NCBI GenBank assembly: GCA_958510825.1
Contig: OY294049.1
Coordinates: forward strand, 39,274,774-39,338,773
Length of the DNA stretch: 64,000 nucleotides
Reading direction: 5' to 3'
Origin: Brachypterus glaber
Taxonomy: Eukaryota; Arthropoda; Insecta; Coleoptera; Kateretidae
Part shown: piece by piece, positions 44,887-56,700 of the stretch
Layout of the letters: each line of letters starts with the position of its first letter
Numbering within the stretch: the stretch's first letter is position 1
Position numbers and translations under genes: made by a program
The notes under the pieces: generated by a model
What the model was told of the DNA's origin: nothing
The model's input: the letters and a program-made list of their open reading frames with translations, nothing else
Databases searched by the model: none

Positions 44887-45017
44887 CCGTCAAACCGGGT
44901 AAAGTGAATTGAAAGTTGGTTTGCAGGCTCCATTTAATCAGTATTGCGCACTGCCAGATAACTGCCGATGGAAATTTTTGTGAAGGGACTTTTGATTCAC
45001 CTTACCCCGGTTGACGG
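44887..45017. mobile_element. 131-bp Tc1/mariner-like MITE
   Basis: CCGTCAAACCGGGTAAAGTG and its inverse (CACCTTACCCCGGTTGACGG with small differences) are the termini, flanked by TA (44885-44886, 45018-45019). It interrupts a family G unit: other copies read straight through the site. Confidence 0.85.
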
Positions 45018-45290
45018 TAATTTTCTCCCGGCTTAATTTTACATATTTCTTAAAGTACATCCTAATTAAGCTACTTCCAGATCGCCAGGTTCTGGATCAG
45101 GTTCCTTTGAGAGCCAGAAGCTCAAAAAAGTGCTTAAGAGGTACCCAAAAAATTATTTTTAACTTATCGAGTAATTAACAATACATTTATGTAAATGTAA
45201 ATATTTTTTACATTCAGATTAGGAGATTTTCATAATAACACAAAATAATTTTGGGGCCAAGGGGTAGAAACAGTATCTAAAAAGTGTCTT
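45005..45290 (+). repeat. dispersed family G, copy 2
   Basis: ATTTTCTCCCGGCTTAATTT, TCGCCAGGTTCTGGAT, GAGCCAGAAGCTCAAAAAAG and CCAAGGGGTAGAAACAG are shared with 38860-39040 and 50765-50920. Upstream 44867-44884 (CTGGTAAATATTTTCAA) belongs to the same unit. Confidence 0.75.
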
Positions 45291-45296
45291 TGACAT

Positions 45297-45556
45297 ATGA
45301 GGGGTTCAACGCTAAAGTGGACCAAGTCCATTTGGGTGATGGACTTGATTCACTCTTGATTTACTCTTCCACTGAACAACCCGAAGGATAATTTAGTATT
45401 TAAGTGAACTAGCGCCATCTACCGTCCAAAGACAGAGGTATGGGTTTGGTTCGCTTACAGTACTAAACAATATATGCTTTGAACTATCTCTTGATCAATG
45501 CAGATCAAAAAATTATCTTTATGGACCTGGTCCACTTTAGCTCTGAACTCCTCATA
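45297..45556. mobile_element. 260-bp TIR MITE (TATGAGGGGTTCA)
   Basis: GAGGGGTTCAACGCTAAAGT at the left pairs with ACTTTAGCTCTGAACTCCTC at the right, and the arms extend through GGACCAAGTCCA/TGGACCTGGTCC. No ORF. Confidence 0.8.
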
Positions 45557-45627
45557 TATCAGATCTATTTGGGTCAACTTTCGTTTGGAGGAAATCGGCT
45601 ACATATTCAAAAAAAAAATTGCCTTTG

Positions 45628-45935
45628 TGGACCCCCTTGAATCCAAAAATGGTAATCGTTCTTTGCGGAAATGCACCGTTTTTTTTTCTATGGCGATTTT
45701 TTATAGTTCTATTGTTTTCGCAAAAAAAAAACGTTATGGAAATCTGTTATCGTTAAAAACGAAGTATATTCTCGTTATTTTGATCCCCCTGAATCCGAAA
45801 ATGATAACCTTTCTTTGCGAAATTTCCCATTCTTTTCAGTAGTCATGAGTTTTTTTTAAGGAGATTGTAAAAATGGTGCGTTTCCGCAGAAAATGATTGT
45901 CATTTTTGAACTCAGGAGGGTCAATTTAGTTAGAT
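45628..45935. repeat. imperfect long hairpin
   Basis: Arms around GGTAATCGTTCTTTGCGGAA (45650s) and TTCCGCAGAAAATGATTGTC (45880s) pair. The middle also contains a second, direct diverged copy near 45785 (CCCCCTGAATCCGAAAATGA). The 114-codon frame is judged a by-product. Confidence 0.6.
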
Positions 45936-47020
45936 GGTAAGTAATTTGTAACGATATCAGATTTTCTGCAAATGAAAGTTGGGCTATCTATTTTTTTTTA
46001 TAAATTATCAAAATAGGTTTGTCATTAAATAAGTATTTTCCATACCCTTTGCATTAAAAAATCATTCAAGTCCACATTTTATAAAATAAAAATATCCAGC
46101 TGGTATGTTTAAAAAACAAACCCCTTTGCAGAATACTTCGTACGTATTTCAGCATCTAAAATTTTCTATGTTTACTTTAATGGTAACCCTGCATATGTAT
46201 GTAATTAGCACCCATGTAAACGCAAATGTTAGTTTTGGTTGATGAATTTAGTTATTATGTTACTTACAAGGATAATAGCCTTAACAAAGGAGCACCTGCT
46301 TTTATGGATGCCTTTTATGCGAATATGATTGTGTACATACGTCTACAAAGAAACTTTTTTTATCGGTATGAAGATACCACTATCCTAAAGGATAGGCAGA
46401 TCTGATAGTTCTGTCTGCCTTACTTCTAACTCCCTTTTCGCTCCTTAAATTGTCTTTAAATAAAAGGTGCCCTTTTCACAAAATACGTTTTTTCTCAATT
46501 CACTCCAATACGCTGTCGTTTGTATCTATCTAATTATTTTATCTCCTATGGCACCACATTTTAAAGGACTATAATTTTTCCTACCTACAATCGCTATTAA
46601 TCAAGTTTCTAAAAGCCTTTTCCCATTATTGACTTATAAAGTCATAGCTACTAATAAAAAGTGACTGACAAACAAGGCCTGGTTTAAGCGTGAGTACACA
46701 ATTTTTGAATTTGATTAACAGACGAATATTTTACTAGCTTAAGAAAAAAAAGAGTAGTTACTTAAATATTTTATTTATAAGCTTTAGAAAACCTGGATGT
46801 TATTTTTATAGTTCGTTGCTTAATACGAAAATAATGAAAAACAAAAAATTTTTAATTACAAAAATATGTCGATGCATCGACATATTTATTCACAAATAAA
46901 ACATCGTAGCTTTAAATTAGGTTGTAGAGAAAAAAATAGTTTTTTTTTATTGTATCATAAAAAATAAATATGTTTGTATAAAGGCGATGATTTTTATTAA
47001 GTTACTTAGCTTATATATTT
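45936..47020. other. unassigned AT-rich DNA with a perfect palindrome
   Basis: No gene recognised; only the palindrome at 46862-46887 stands out. Confidence 0.4.
46862..46887. repeat. 26-bp perfect palindrome, no spacer
   Basis: AAATATGTCGATG is followed immediately by its exact complement. Confidence 0.9.
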
Positions 47021-47024
47021 TTTC

Positions 47025-47450
47025 TATTTTGCGACTCTTATAAGGTCATAATCACACGCATTTTGCGGGTTAAAGTTGAATTTTCTACAAAATTTTGTGT
47101 TTAGGTTATTTTTACCATGTTAAAATTGTGGCTTGGTTAATTGCAGTAAAAAAGAAAAGAGATGACTATAAAATATATCAAAATATCATTTGTTCTTAGA
47201 ATTTTAAACATGGTGTAAACTGTAATGCCAATCCAAAAAAAATCCCTAAATCAGTCATCAATTTAAATGTAAGTTTTTTAAAATTTTAGAGCAAAATAGA
47301 AAAATTTGTATAAAGCACTCGTTTCATAACACGTTTTTAGCGCACTAGTACTTTAGAAAACTCACCGCAAGCGACTCGTTTTTTAAACTTGTACTCGTGC
47401 GCTAAAAACGTATGTTATGAAATTAGTACTTTAATATACTATTGTAGAAA
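47025..47450 (-). repeat. dispersed family F, copy 2
   Basis: Inverted partner of 38175-38715, including the terminal hairpin (CATAACACGTTTTTAGCGCA and complement). Confidence 0.75.
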
Positions 47451-48607
47451 GGCGGTGATTTTTATTAACTTAAGTTACTTAGCTTATATATTTTATTTGC
47501 TGTTATAACGTGTAATAAATAAAAGTGAGTTAACTAAAATTTATACACTCCTTTTGATTTTATAATCATTTAATGTGACTTGAGACTATTTATTTATTTA
47601 TTACATTAACATAATATAACTTTGTACCCAGTGCAAAAGGGCTATAAATTTAAGCGATCAAAACATCTTTATGCCTTAGGAATAAAATTTACTACAAATT
47701 TTACGATTTTATAGGAGTATAGCACGGATTTTGACTAAATGTGACCGGCTCCGAAGAAAATTTTATCGTAATAAATTGGAGTTTGTTTAAGTTACCAGTC
47801 ATCATCAGTACTCGGAAAATTTCCAGTACTCGCATAGACGCCGCGTCGACTCTAGCGTTGACGCGAGGTTTTAAATATTTACATTTTTATTTCTTTTTAT
47901 ATTGATTTTTTCTAATGATTTTATTTAAACGAGTAAGGTGGGAAAAAAAGTTATCGATAAATAAAAATTAAAAACTTTCGTATTCTTAAAAGAAATGTGA
48001 AAAAAGTGGGTGTTAAAAAAATGTCTGTCTGTATGTCTGTCTGTCCGTACGTAAACCTTATTACTTTTGAACGGAACGTCCGATTTGAAAAATTCTTTCA
48101 CCAAAGGATTCAGAACCTTTTTTTTTGCGTGATATCAAATATGGTTAACATTAGCCTAGGACAAGGAGGTCAGAATGGACAAAAACTAAAATTTTTAGCG
48201 ATATCTCACTCATTATTTATAGTAGAATACGATAAGGGCTTGCCCTTAGCCTTAGCAAATTTTATAACCATAATAATAATAATAAAGATAATAATAATAA
48301 AATAATAACATTTATAGTTAATGTGACAAAACATTTTTTTTTTGTGATAGATTTATAAATATTATTATTATAAGTTTGTAACGACTTAAAAAATCAATAC
48401 AATAATTCTGTATCTTAACAGCAAAGTTCTAGAAAAGCTTAAAGGACGTTAGTTGCATAAGTTGTTTACTTTATAGAATTTTCTATGGGCTTTGCAGTTT
48501 TTGAATTGACTTCAGTAAAGCTTTTCAACTTTATAAACCATATTTATTAATAGAACAATTCGTTATTAATAGAAAGAAAATACCATTCTATTTATAAACT
48601 AGATGAA
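47451..48607. repeat. AT-rich DNA with GTCT-bearing motif
   Basis: 48000-48300 has TGTCTGTCTGTATGTCTG followed by TTTTGAACGGAACGTCCG, a GTCT-core repeat like 25680-25710. (ATA)n lies at about 48272-48306. The rest is unassigned; the 102-codon frame at 47997-48305 is not a gene. Confidence 0.5.
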
Positions 48608-49302
48608 ACGTTGCAAGCACCCTGTCAAAACATCGGCACTATTGTACACTAGAGCCATCTAGTTTGCAAATTTCAAACTAGGTGTTTTGTTTGAATTTAA
48701 ATTCTTTAAAACATTATATTCTAGCAAAAAACTGTATATAACATTTTTTATAGGGCTTAAAAAGAGCTTTTATTTAAAATATATTTTTTTGAAATCGGCT
48801 TATAAATATGTGAGATATGCTAAAAAAACCTTATACTGCTTTAAACGCCAATATCTCGAACACAATGCGTTTTAGGAAAACGTTGTTTATAACATTATTT
48901 GACAAATTTAAAATTATCTTTTATATAAGTGCTAAATTAACCAAATACAATAATAATTGCCTTAATTATAAACAAAAAACGCTAAAAATAGGAGTTTTAC
49001 CCTATTTTTACCCCCTTACCCCCAATCGTTTACCCCCAAAATCTAATCAGCTCTTCGGAATATGATAAGAAACAATATGCAAAAAACTGCAAGTCGATAT
49101 CTCATGTAGAAATGGAGTTAGAGAGCTTACATCCAGACAGACACAGATAGACAGACAGACGGACGCAAAATTTTTTTTTACTGATTTCGATTCAGAATGG
49201 TCTAAAACGTCGAGAAATATGAAAAAAACGTGGTCGAAGATTTTGACTTTTCGGCGAAGATTTCAATACATCGGCACTCTTAGTAGCACTAAGTGCCGAT
49301 GT
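48608..49302 (+). repeat. dispersed TIR family D, copy 2
   Basis: CATCGGCACT at 48631-48640 and AGTGCCGATG near 49291-49300 are inverted ends. The body matches 29940-30520, with (CAGA)n at about 49126-49165 then AAAACGTCGAGAAA. Confidence 0.75.
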
Positions 49303-49522
49303 AAATAGAGAATTAGAAATAGCCGTGCTTTATCAGAAAATCGGTAATTTAAATTAATTTTCATATATTATTCTGGGCATTAAAAGCTTTAAAAGATAGT
49401 ATCTAAAACAACCATTGTGTATATTAATTAGAGACTCTAAATTAGAGCTTTAGAATCTACGCCAGCGTGCATTCGCGTGCTAACCGAGTACGAATTTTGT
49501 GTTAATCTCAGATTTCTTCATG

Positions 49523-50202
49523 TACAGGGTGATTAATAAATAAGTCACAGAATTTAAAAATTTAAATACATGAAAAAACTTTATATTTAAAATTTCAGGA
49601 AGTGTTTTGAATATTTTTCTCAGCAGAGTAATAGTTATTTATGGTACTAGTGGGTAAAGTAAGATATTGCCCATGAGAAAATTAACCTGCGAGGCGACAG
49701 CCAAGCAGGTTAATTTTCGAGAGGGCAATGTCGGTTTACCCATAAGTGCCATACAAGGTTTTATCCAATAAATAGCTTAGGAATTCATAATTTTTTTAAA
49801 AATTTTAATGACATTTACAAGAAAATAATTTGACAAGTGACAGTTGAGTGGGTAAAATAAATAATTATCCACTCAATAAAGTAAAAGCCACGCGGGGGTT
49901 ATTATTGAGTTTATCTATTTAAAATAAATCTGGTAATTGTCTTATTATCTGTATGTATTGGATAAAATTAAATTAATTGATAAAAAATACATAAAAAGTT
50001 ATTCTTGCAAGAGATATTAACTTTGTATCAAAATCTACGCTACGACATCCTTACAAACATAAATATTTAGGAAAGCTCCAGTCCTTTTAAATTATATTTT
50101 AGTGAATTCGTTTTTGAGTTTTTAAATTATATTTTCTTATAAGACATAAATGTCAATTCACCCCCTTAGAATGTGGTATCCTATTATTTGATCACCCTGT
50201 AT
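49523..50202. mobile_element. TACAGGGTGAT MITE carrying a nested 331-bp insert
   Basis: TACAGGGTGATTAATAAATA at the left and, reversed, TACAGGGTGATCAAATAA at the right. Without the insert at 49632-49962 it would be about 346 bp. Confidence 0.7.
49632..49962 (+). mobile_element. 331-bp element H, copy 1 (TAA target duplication)
   Basis: TAGTTATTTATGGTACTAGT starts it, and TATGTATTGGA ends it, with TAA on both sides (49629-49631, 49963-49965). A copy of exactly equal length is at 59117-59447. It contains a hairpin with GGGTAAAGTAAGATATTGCC and its inverse. The 3-bp TAA duplication suits PIF/Harbinger; terminal inverted repeats are not obvious. Confidence 0.8.
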
Positions 50203-50520
50203 ATATTTAAGTTATGATATAATTTGAATATGTACGTTTAGGAAAGCCATAGTAATCCTAATAAGATCATTTAAGAGATTGGTGAGCTTTTATGGTATCA
50301 TAAGCCGCTTTTCACTGATATATCCATTGTCTATTAAAGATTTCAGTGTCTATTTAAAAAATGGCTAAATGAATACACGGTAAAAAATGCTCTGAATATT
50401 AAGATGGTAGTCGAATATAGTCTAAGAGCTGTTGACCATTTTTATTTAAGCTTGGTTTGGTAACCCAACAATAATGTTAGATAGTAGATGGCTGGATTAG
50501 GGTTATTTATATTAAAAAAC
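50203..50520. other. unassigned AT-rich DNA
   Basis: Nothing recognised. Confidence 0.35.
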
Positions 50521-50537
50521 GTTTTTTTACTAAAACT

Positions 50538-50576
50538 GCCGACATTTCGTTGGCTTTATTCCAACTTCTTCAAAAG
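50538..50576 (-). ncRNA. degenerate hammerhead-like motif
   Basis: On the minus strand: TTGAAGA, stem II GTTGG/CCAAC with a 7-nt loop, then GAAATGTCGG. The first core base is U instead of C and stem III is not palindromic, so it is probably inactive. It resembles a decayed PLE 3' end, but no ORF is near. Confidence 0.35.
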
Positions 50577-50764
50577 GCACAAGTAAGTTACGTTTTCTTC
50601 GTTAAAATATAACAATTAAGGATTGAAATAATAAATATATAATACATAATGGGTATTCGAAATACAAGAAAATAAACAAACATATGTAGATAAGAAATTT
50701 AAAGTCGTGTACCAGTGCTATACAAACGTATAGCACTTCTACAAGACTTTTTCTAATACCATTT

Positions 50765-50920
50765 TTATTTCATTATTTTCTCCCGGCTGTATTTTATTCA
50801 TGTTTTAAAGTACATTCAAATTAAGCTATTTTTCAGTCTTCAGGTTCTAGATTGGATTCCTTTGGGTGCTAGAAGTTCCAAAGAGGCGCTGAAATGGGGT
50901 ATACGAAATAGTTATTTTTG
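50765..50920 (+). repeat. dispersed family G, copy 3
   Basis: CATTATTTTCTCCCGGCTGT, TTCAGGTTCTAGATTGG and AGAAGTTCCAAAGAGGCGCT align with copies 38860-39040 and 45005-45290. Confidence 0.7.
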
Positions 50921-51059
50921 TATGAAAAGCGTAAAATTACTGAAATCACGTTTTGCGCTCGTGATACAAACAACGTTTTTTCTACGATCTAAAATAAATA
51001 AGTTTCAGGCAGTAAATTTATAAGCTTACAAGGTCGCAGCATTTACAGTTTTTTGCAAA

Positions 51060-51372
51060 TCTGGTGGTTTAGAAGAAAAACCCTCATCACTGTAACTCTC
51101 CATAATTCCTTCATAACAACAAAGATTTAACACATAAATGTTTAGCACATTAAATTGAGATTTGATAAAAGATAAATAATTATTTTATATTAAAAAAATG
51201 GCAGAACACGACATCTCATAGCATATACTTGACACTGTCAAGTTGACAGTTGTTTTACGATTGACTTGCCGGTTGCCTACACTCAAGCGCGCAAAATTCA
51301 ATTTTCCGCTTGCGCTCGCGCGGAATATTGTCCATTCTATACCAGTTATAGAATATACTATTCTCTACAACC
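51060..51372 (-). repeat. dispersed family I, copy 2 (uninterrupted)
   Basis: Inverted partner of 42040-42580 without the MITE; the corresponding octamer ATCTCATA is at 51213-51220. The right end joins sequence shared with 21745-21785. Confidence 0.7.
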
Positions 51373-51846
51373 ACCTATCAATAAGACTAGTTTTACACGA
51401 TTTATAGTAAGAAATATGCGAAATAACTAACTTTCCTTACACTTTTTGTAATATACTATTACTAGACGGAGTTGTCTTTTGTTTTACTTGCACATATAAA
51501 ACTGACTTCTTTCTCTAAAAAGATGAATACGGAATAAACATACTGTCGAGTATACCTGTCTAAAAATGCATGTTGTTTACTATTGTTTATATTTAAGTGG
51601 AGCGTAAAGTTATTTTTATTGCAATTTTTGTTATAAAATAAATATATGAGTAAATTTATTCCAGGGAGTTTCATGTTTAGAATAGTTTGAAAACTTTTAA
51701 AAGAAAAACTAAAGCAAAGTTTATTCTAAATAAATCTTATCATTGTTGAAATATTGCAGAAACTTTCTTTGTTAATTGTAGAAAAAAAAACTATTTTTAA
51801 AACTAACAATTTAATCAGAATTTCAATCTTATGCACCATATGCATA
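51373..51846. other. unassigned AT-rich DNA
   Basis: Nothing recognised. Confidence 0.35.
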
Positions 51847-51848
51847 TA

Positions 51849-52559
51849 CAGTGCGGTCCAAAAGTCACCCCCCCTCTTAACTTTTGAACGATTTGAGATA
51901 TCGATTTCAAATTTAGAACTCTTAAATAAGACAACTTAAACTATCTTTAAGCATATATTTGATACTTTTATCTCTTAAAATGTGAGCAGGGGGGCATGGG
52001 GGGTAATTTTTTTAAATGGAAAGGGGGGTCGTGTGATACATCATTTTAAAGCCTTTAAAATTCTCTATATAACCATACATTTTTAAAATTTTTAAACATG
52101 TTTTTTAAGGTTTTGATTTTTCAGTTTTTGTGCTAAAAAAATAAATTTTTAAGTTTTTTTTGTTAATTTTTATTTATGTCAACTAAAATTAGTTTAAAAG
52201 TATAATTGAATGAAATTAGGCATTTTAAAAAATTGTTTGGATTTTTTAGAGAAATTTTGACAAAAATACCCATTTTCAACCCTATTTTAAACCCAAAAAA
52301 AAATGTTTAAAAAAAATAAAAAATTTACAGTTAAATGGAGAATTTTATAAGCTTTAAAATGATGTATCACACTACCCACCTTTCCATTTAAAAAAATGTG
52401 CCCCCATGCCCCCCTGCCCACATTTTAAGAGCTAAAAGTATCAAATATATGCTTAAAGATAGTTTAAGTTGTCTTATTTAAGAGTTCTAAATTTGAAGTC
52501 GATATCTAAACTCGTTCAAAAGTTAAGAGGGGTGGGGGGGGGACTTTTGGACCGCTCAG
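51849..52559. mobile_element. 711-bp Tc1-like element with about 230-bp TIRs
   Basis: CAGTGCGGTCCAAAAGTC at the left and GACTTTTGGACCGCTCAG at the right are flanked by TA on both sides. Arms 51849-52080 and 52330-52559 are inverted over their whole length. CAGTG..GGTCCAAAAGT is a typical Tc1-like start. No transposase frame. Confidence 0.85.
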
Positions 52560-52665
52560 TATGTATAATGATTACAGAATATATTTATAAAATATTTAGG
52601 TAGATATATTCGTCGAACTGGTAAATATTTTCAACAAGTTATTATATCCCGGCCGAATTTTACAT

Positions 52666-53356
52666 ATACAGGGTTATTCAGAAATAAGTTCGAGAAAATT
52701 AAGAGGTTACGTTAAAAAATATGAAAAAAAGTTCCTATAATTGTTGGTCTGGAAATGAGTCCTAATGGAGCTGCGGCCTTTCGAAGATGGATATATTGAA
52801 TGGGAAACAAAAAAGGCACCAATAAAATTTTAATGCTGCAGGGCGATTCTTCATTTAAAACTAAGCAAACAAGTATTCTTCACCAAAACACCTAAATTTA
52901 ATATTAAAGGAGTAATGTCCTTTTAAAAAGTAATATTTTTAGTGGCACAAAATGTTACTTCCTCTTAATTCCATTTTTTTTAAACGGTTGCTCCTACAAT
53001 ATTACACTATGCATTTTTACTCAAGGAATCTATATTTTTTACCAAAAATCCAAAAAAAATATACATAAAAAAGTTAGGGGCAAAAAGTCCAAGCCTCACA
53101 TATTTTGTCCGTTTAGGCACGCCTCTGCAAAAAAATTAATTAACATAAACTTATTGCCCTAATTAATACTAGTATACATGCCAAAGCTCGTCGCTCTAGC
53201 TTAACGGGTACAAAAGTTATTAATTAAAATCATTATTTTTATTGCAATTTTAAAGAGCCGTAGCTCCCTTAGGACTCATTTCCGGACTAACTTTTATAGG
53301 AACTTTTTTTCATATTTTTTAATGTAGACTCACCTCTTAAATTTCTCGAACTTATT
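52666..53356. mobile_element. long-TIR element within a family G unit
   Basis: Arms 52683-52777 and 53257-53356 share AATAAGTTCGAGAAA, AAGTTCCTATAA and GGAAATGAGTCCTAA. The left end begins TACAGGGTTATTCAG; the right end lacks that cap. Both flanks carry CCCGGC(C/T)GAATTTTA in inverted orientation. Confidence 0.7.
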
Positions 53357-53420
53357 AGCTTAATTAGAATGACATAATTAAAATTCAGCCGGGAGAAAAT
53401 AATGAGTTGAAAATGTTTAA

Positions 53421-53860
53421 CATCTCTTAGACTAATAGGCTTAATTTTTTTGTTAATAAAAATAAAGAATCTATAATATGATGGGCGTCTCGTGCTTTAA
53501 ATAATTTTCCTACATTATTACACAGACAAAAGAAAATATTATTTATTAAATAGCGTGCTGGATAAAATATTCTTAATCATATCCTAGCGTGTTGTGTAAT
53601 ATTATTTGGGAAGGATAATTTCGACAATATTTGTTGAGCTGTCACATATTATGTTGGTATAAATGAAATTCCATTTTTTATTGCTAATTTTTTCCAGACT
53701 AAAATGTACAGATTTGATATAAAATATGTGAAATTTTTAATTAGAAGAAGGCAATATAAATGGCAACAGTGTAACAGTGCTGCCGAGTGGATTCGTACCA
53801 CCCCGCCTTGTCGATAGCTGGCCCGAGCGCTGTAATACTATGGCCACTTCGTCTATAGTC
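53421..53860. other. unassigned DNA
   Basis: 53760-53860 is less AT-rich, with GAGTGGATTCGTACCACC slightly like a tRNA B-box but no matching A-box. No gene called. Confidence 0.35.
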
Positions 53861-53861
53861 T

Positions 53862-54058
53862 TATTAATGGTGCAGTTCTCTTGTAAATCAACTTTACACT
53901 ACAATATTTTCAGAACGCTTTGACACAGACTTGAATTTTGGACCAAACATTTTCAACGTGGCAAAAATCTTTTGGTCAAAATTTCAATTCCCTGTGTCAA
54001 AGCGTTCTTGAAATACTGTAGTGTAAACTTGTTTTGCAAGCGACCTGCACCAATAATA
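53862..54058. mobile_element. hairpin MITE (TATTRRTGGTGCAG termini)
   Basis: TATTAATGGTGCAG and, reversed, TATTATTGGTGCAG begin inverted arms of about 75 bp with TTTACACTAC and GAACGCTTTGACACA. No ORF. Confidence 0.8.
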
Positions 54059-54370
54059 CGACTTTAACAGAAAATTTTCAATACTGCATAAAATAAAAAT
54101 ATATTGGATATATGTATAGTGGTCCTCTCTTGATTTCTCTTGATTTCACTTGACTTAATCTAGTTTTGCTTTTGTTTTTAATTACACATGTTTTTTATGT
54201 TTTAATTTAAAATTTTATTAAATTAGACTTCCCTTTTACTTCTGCTACGCAGTCGTTGGATTTTGGCTACTAATATTCATTATTCTATGCAGAGATATGG
54301 TTTAATTTAATGTTTTTAAATTTCTTTGTCAGATATTTGTGATTTTTTTCAGGTATGTAATCACAACTTT

Positions 54371-54482
54371 ATTCGAACGACCTACAAAATATCAAATGGT
54401 TATGTTTTGATGTGTTTGTGAATTTTCCAATAAAAAAATGTTTACAAACACATTAAAACATATACTATTTGATATTTTATAG
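54371..54482. repeat. 112-bp hairpin
   Basis: CTACAAAATATCAAATGGTT at the left pairs with ACTATTTGATATTTTATAG at the right, then GTTTTGATGTGTTTGTGAA with TTTACAAACACATTAAAAC. Confidence 0.75.
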
Positions 54483-54995
54483 CCCCTTAATAGCAGATTA
54501 ATCTAGTAAAATGGATGATAATATCATATGATGCGAAATACGTCGCGACGGTTAGGTTCTATTTTGTGATGACGTCAGTCCCAAGAGCTGTGAATTTGAC
54601 TCTAGCATCTAATACATAGGTCGTGACCATAGAGAGCAGACAACGGATATTGTTTCTTGATGATCTCGTGCTACTTTGATGTTTCTTCTTAATGACTTTG
54701 ACCACAGGACTGGAATTTATCGAAAAAGCTTTTATCCGGAATGTGTTTGAACCTTTTTCTTTTTTTTTATTTTGCGCTATACTAGATTTTCTGTTTTATT
54801 AATATTTTTTACTTTGAAACTTTTTCTTGAATCCTTGAGGATACACGGCAAAAAAATATTAACTAGGTTCCATCCAGTGATTAGAATTAACATATATGAA
54901 ATTTATTATTATTTATAACCAGTGTTTGCAATAAATAAAGCAACTTTCTTGGAAGTAGGAACTAATTGAACTAAAATTATTGTTTTGTTTTTTAA

Positions 54996-55470
54996 ATTAA
55001 GGTGGAGTGGGGTAAGTGTAATAGCGGGGTGAGTGTAATCACCCTTATTTTTTTATGTTAAAAAACAAATGTGTTTTTGGCAATATTCCGGTAGATTTAA
55101 GGTTTTCCTTTACTAATTCATGTTGTTTTTAGCAGCTATGAACATACAGAAAGAAACAAGTTTTTTTTCGTCGCGCATGCGTTTTAACTAAAATATCAAG
55201 TGAGGCCTTTACTTTTATTGATTTTTTATAAGCGTTATTGTTAGGGTTTATTTAAAATATTTTGTGACATATTGGGTAGTTGTTTACCAGAATTTCTTTT
55301 GTTTCAGCTTTTAAATTGAAGTGAAATGGAGAAAAAAATATGATTTTTTTAACTATGTTACACTTGCCTCCGTAACATACACCAAGTTTTAATATGTCTG
55401 CGGCCAGATGTCGTTACACTTGCCCCAAACGGCGGGGAAAGTGTTATACTTACCCTACTCCAGCTTAGTT
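54996..55470. mobile_element. TIR element with GGTGGAGTGGGGTAAGTG ends
   Basis: TAAGGTGGAGTGGGGTAAGT at the left and, reversed, TAAGCTGGAGTAGGGTAAGT at the right. The interior is AT-rich without ORF. Confidence 0.7.
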
Positions 55471-55824
55471 AAATATGTATTTTTATATTAGCAACAACAT
55501 ATCACAAATACTTCATATTATATTTTATTCTCTGTGTGTATTTCGTCTACTGCATGTTTTTCAAAATATTAACTCTTTATTTTAAAAGCCCATTTTATCT
55601 ATAGGCCTACTTTGTGCGCTTAAACATTCTAAAATGAAGTTAATAGAAATGGACAAATCAAATCAAATTTTACTTTGTCCAGAGGGAAATAAGTTCAGAC
55701 ATTAATTCCATTAGTTTAGACATCGTTTTAAAAATATACTGTTTGAATCAAACAGTGTTTGATTGAGAATTTGAAAAGGTGTCAGAGATTTGAGTGAGGT
55801 CCATCGATCTATCCAAAAGGTTTC

Positions 55825-56700
55825 TAATAATAATAATAATAATAATAATCTTTATTTGCCCAACAGTTTGCACCAATTCTAGGGCAAAAATACATATATA
55901 CAATTATATATAAAAATATACAAAATAAATAATATATATGGATACATAAATACACAATTTTAACCTATTATTGTAGGTTGTTAGTGTATAAAAGTGAGTT
56001 TAGAGAACACGCGTTAATATCAATGGATCTGTTTAACGAATTAAAGTTATTACATATTATATTTATTGGCGATCTAACCATAACGTTAGTCCTGCTAAAA
56101 TTACAAATAAAAGTATCTTCACGTCTCGAACCCAAACGCGGCACTCTGAAATTGATTTGCCTGAGTAAGTCCATGCAATCAATTCCATTGTGAAGCAGTT
56201 TATATAGAAAACATAGGGAAAAATTTATTCGTCTAGTCTTAAGTGACAGCATATTAAAGCGGTTTAACAGTTCAATATTGTCGTATCCTTGAGCAGGATA
56301 GACTCCTTCACGTTTAAAATAAAGAAATTTTGCAAATCTTCTATTCACTGCTTCCAAGGCATCAGTATGAACTACATATGTGGGATACCAGACAAGAGAG
56401 GCATACTCTAGTCTGGATCTCACATATGCATAATATAATGACTTAAGGCATAATACATTATTAAAAGATTTTGAATTTCGAATTATAAATCCCAACATCT
56501 TAGAAGCAGAAGAACAGACTTGGGATATGTGACATGAAAAAGATAAAGTCGTATCAAATACAACCCCTAGATCTTTCAACTCATAGCATCTCTCAAGCGG
56601 AGTACCGTTTATATGATACTGGTAGTCTATTATATTATGTTTAGTTGAATATGACATGTATTTACATTTTTTAATGTTAAGATTTAATTTAATTTAATTC
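55825..56700 (-). mobile_element. 5'-truncated LINE with (TTA)n tail
   Basis: The tail is (TAA)n on the plus strand at 55825-55849. The ORF fragment and a short 3' UTR precede it in reverse. The right limit is where in-frame similarity ends. Confidence 0.8.
55968..56657 (-). pseudogene. LINE reverse transcriptase, C-terminal fragment
   Basis: 229 codons, preceded in frame by NLNIKKCKY, the block after YADD. Then YELKDLGVVFDTTLSF (the DLGV motif), ISQVCSSASKMLGFIIRNS, LKSLYYAYVRSRLEYASLVW and a C-terminal region with RVPRLGSRRED. The gene order and motifs are the same as in 62970-64000, so the two belong to related families. The RT catalytic boxes are missing through 5' truncation. The frame is uninterrupted. 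Confidence 0.85.

Noticed and set aside
53760..53860. Possible SINE or tRNA remnant with GGATTCGTACC
   Set aside because: Only a partial B-box; no A-box, no poly-A or tandem tail.
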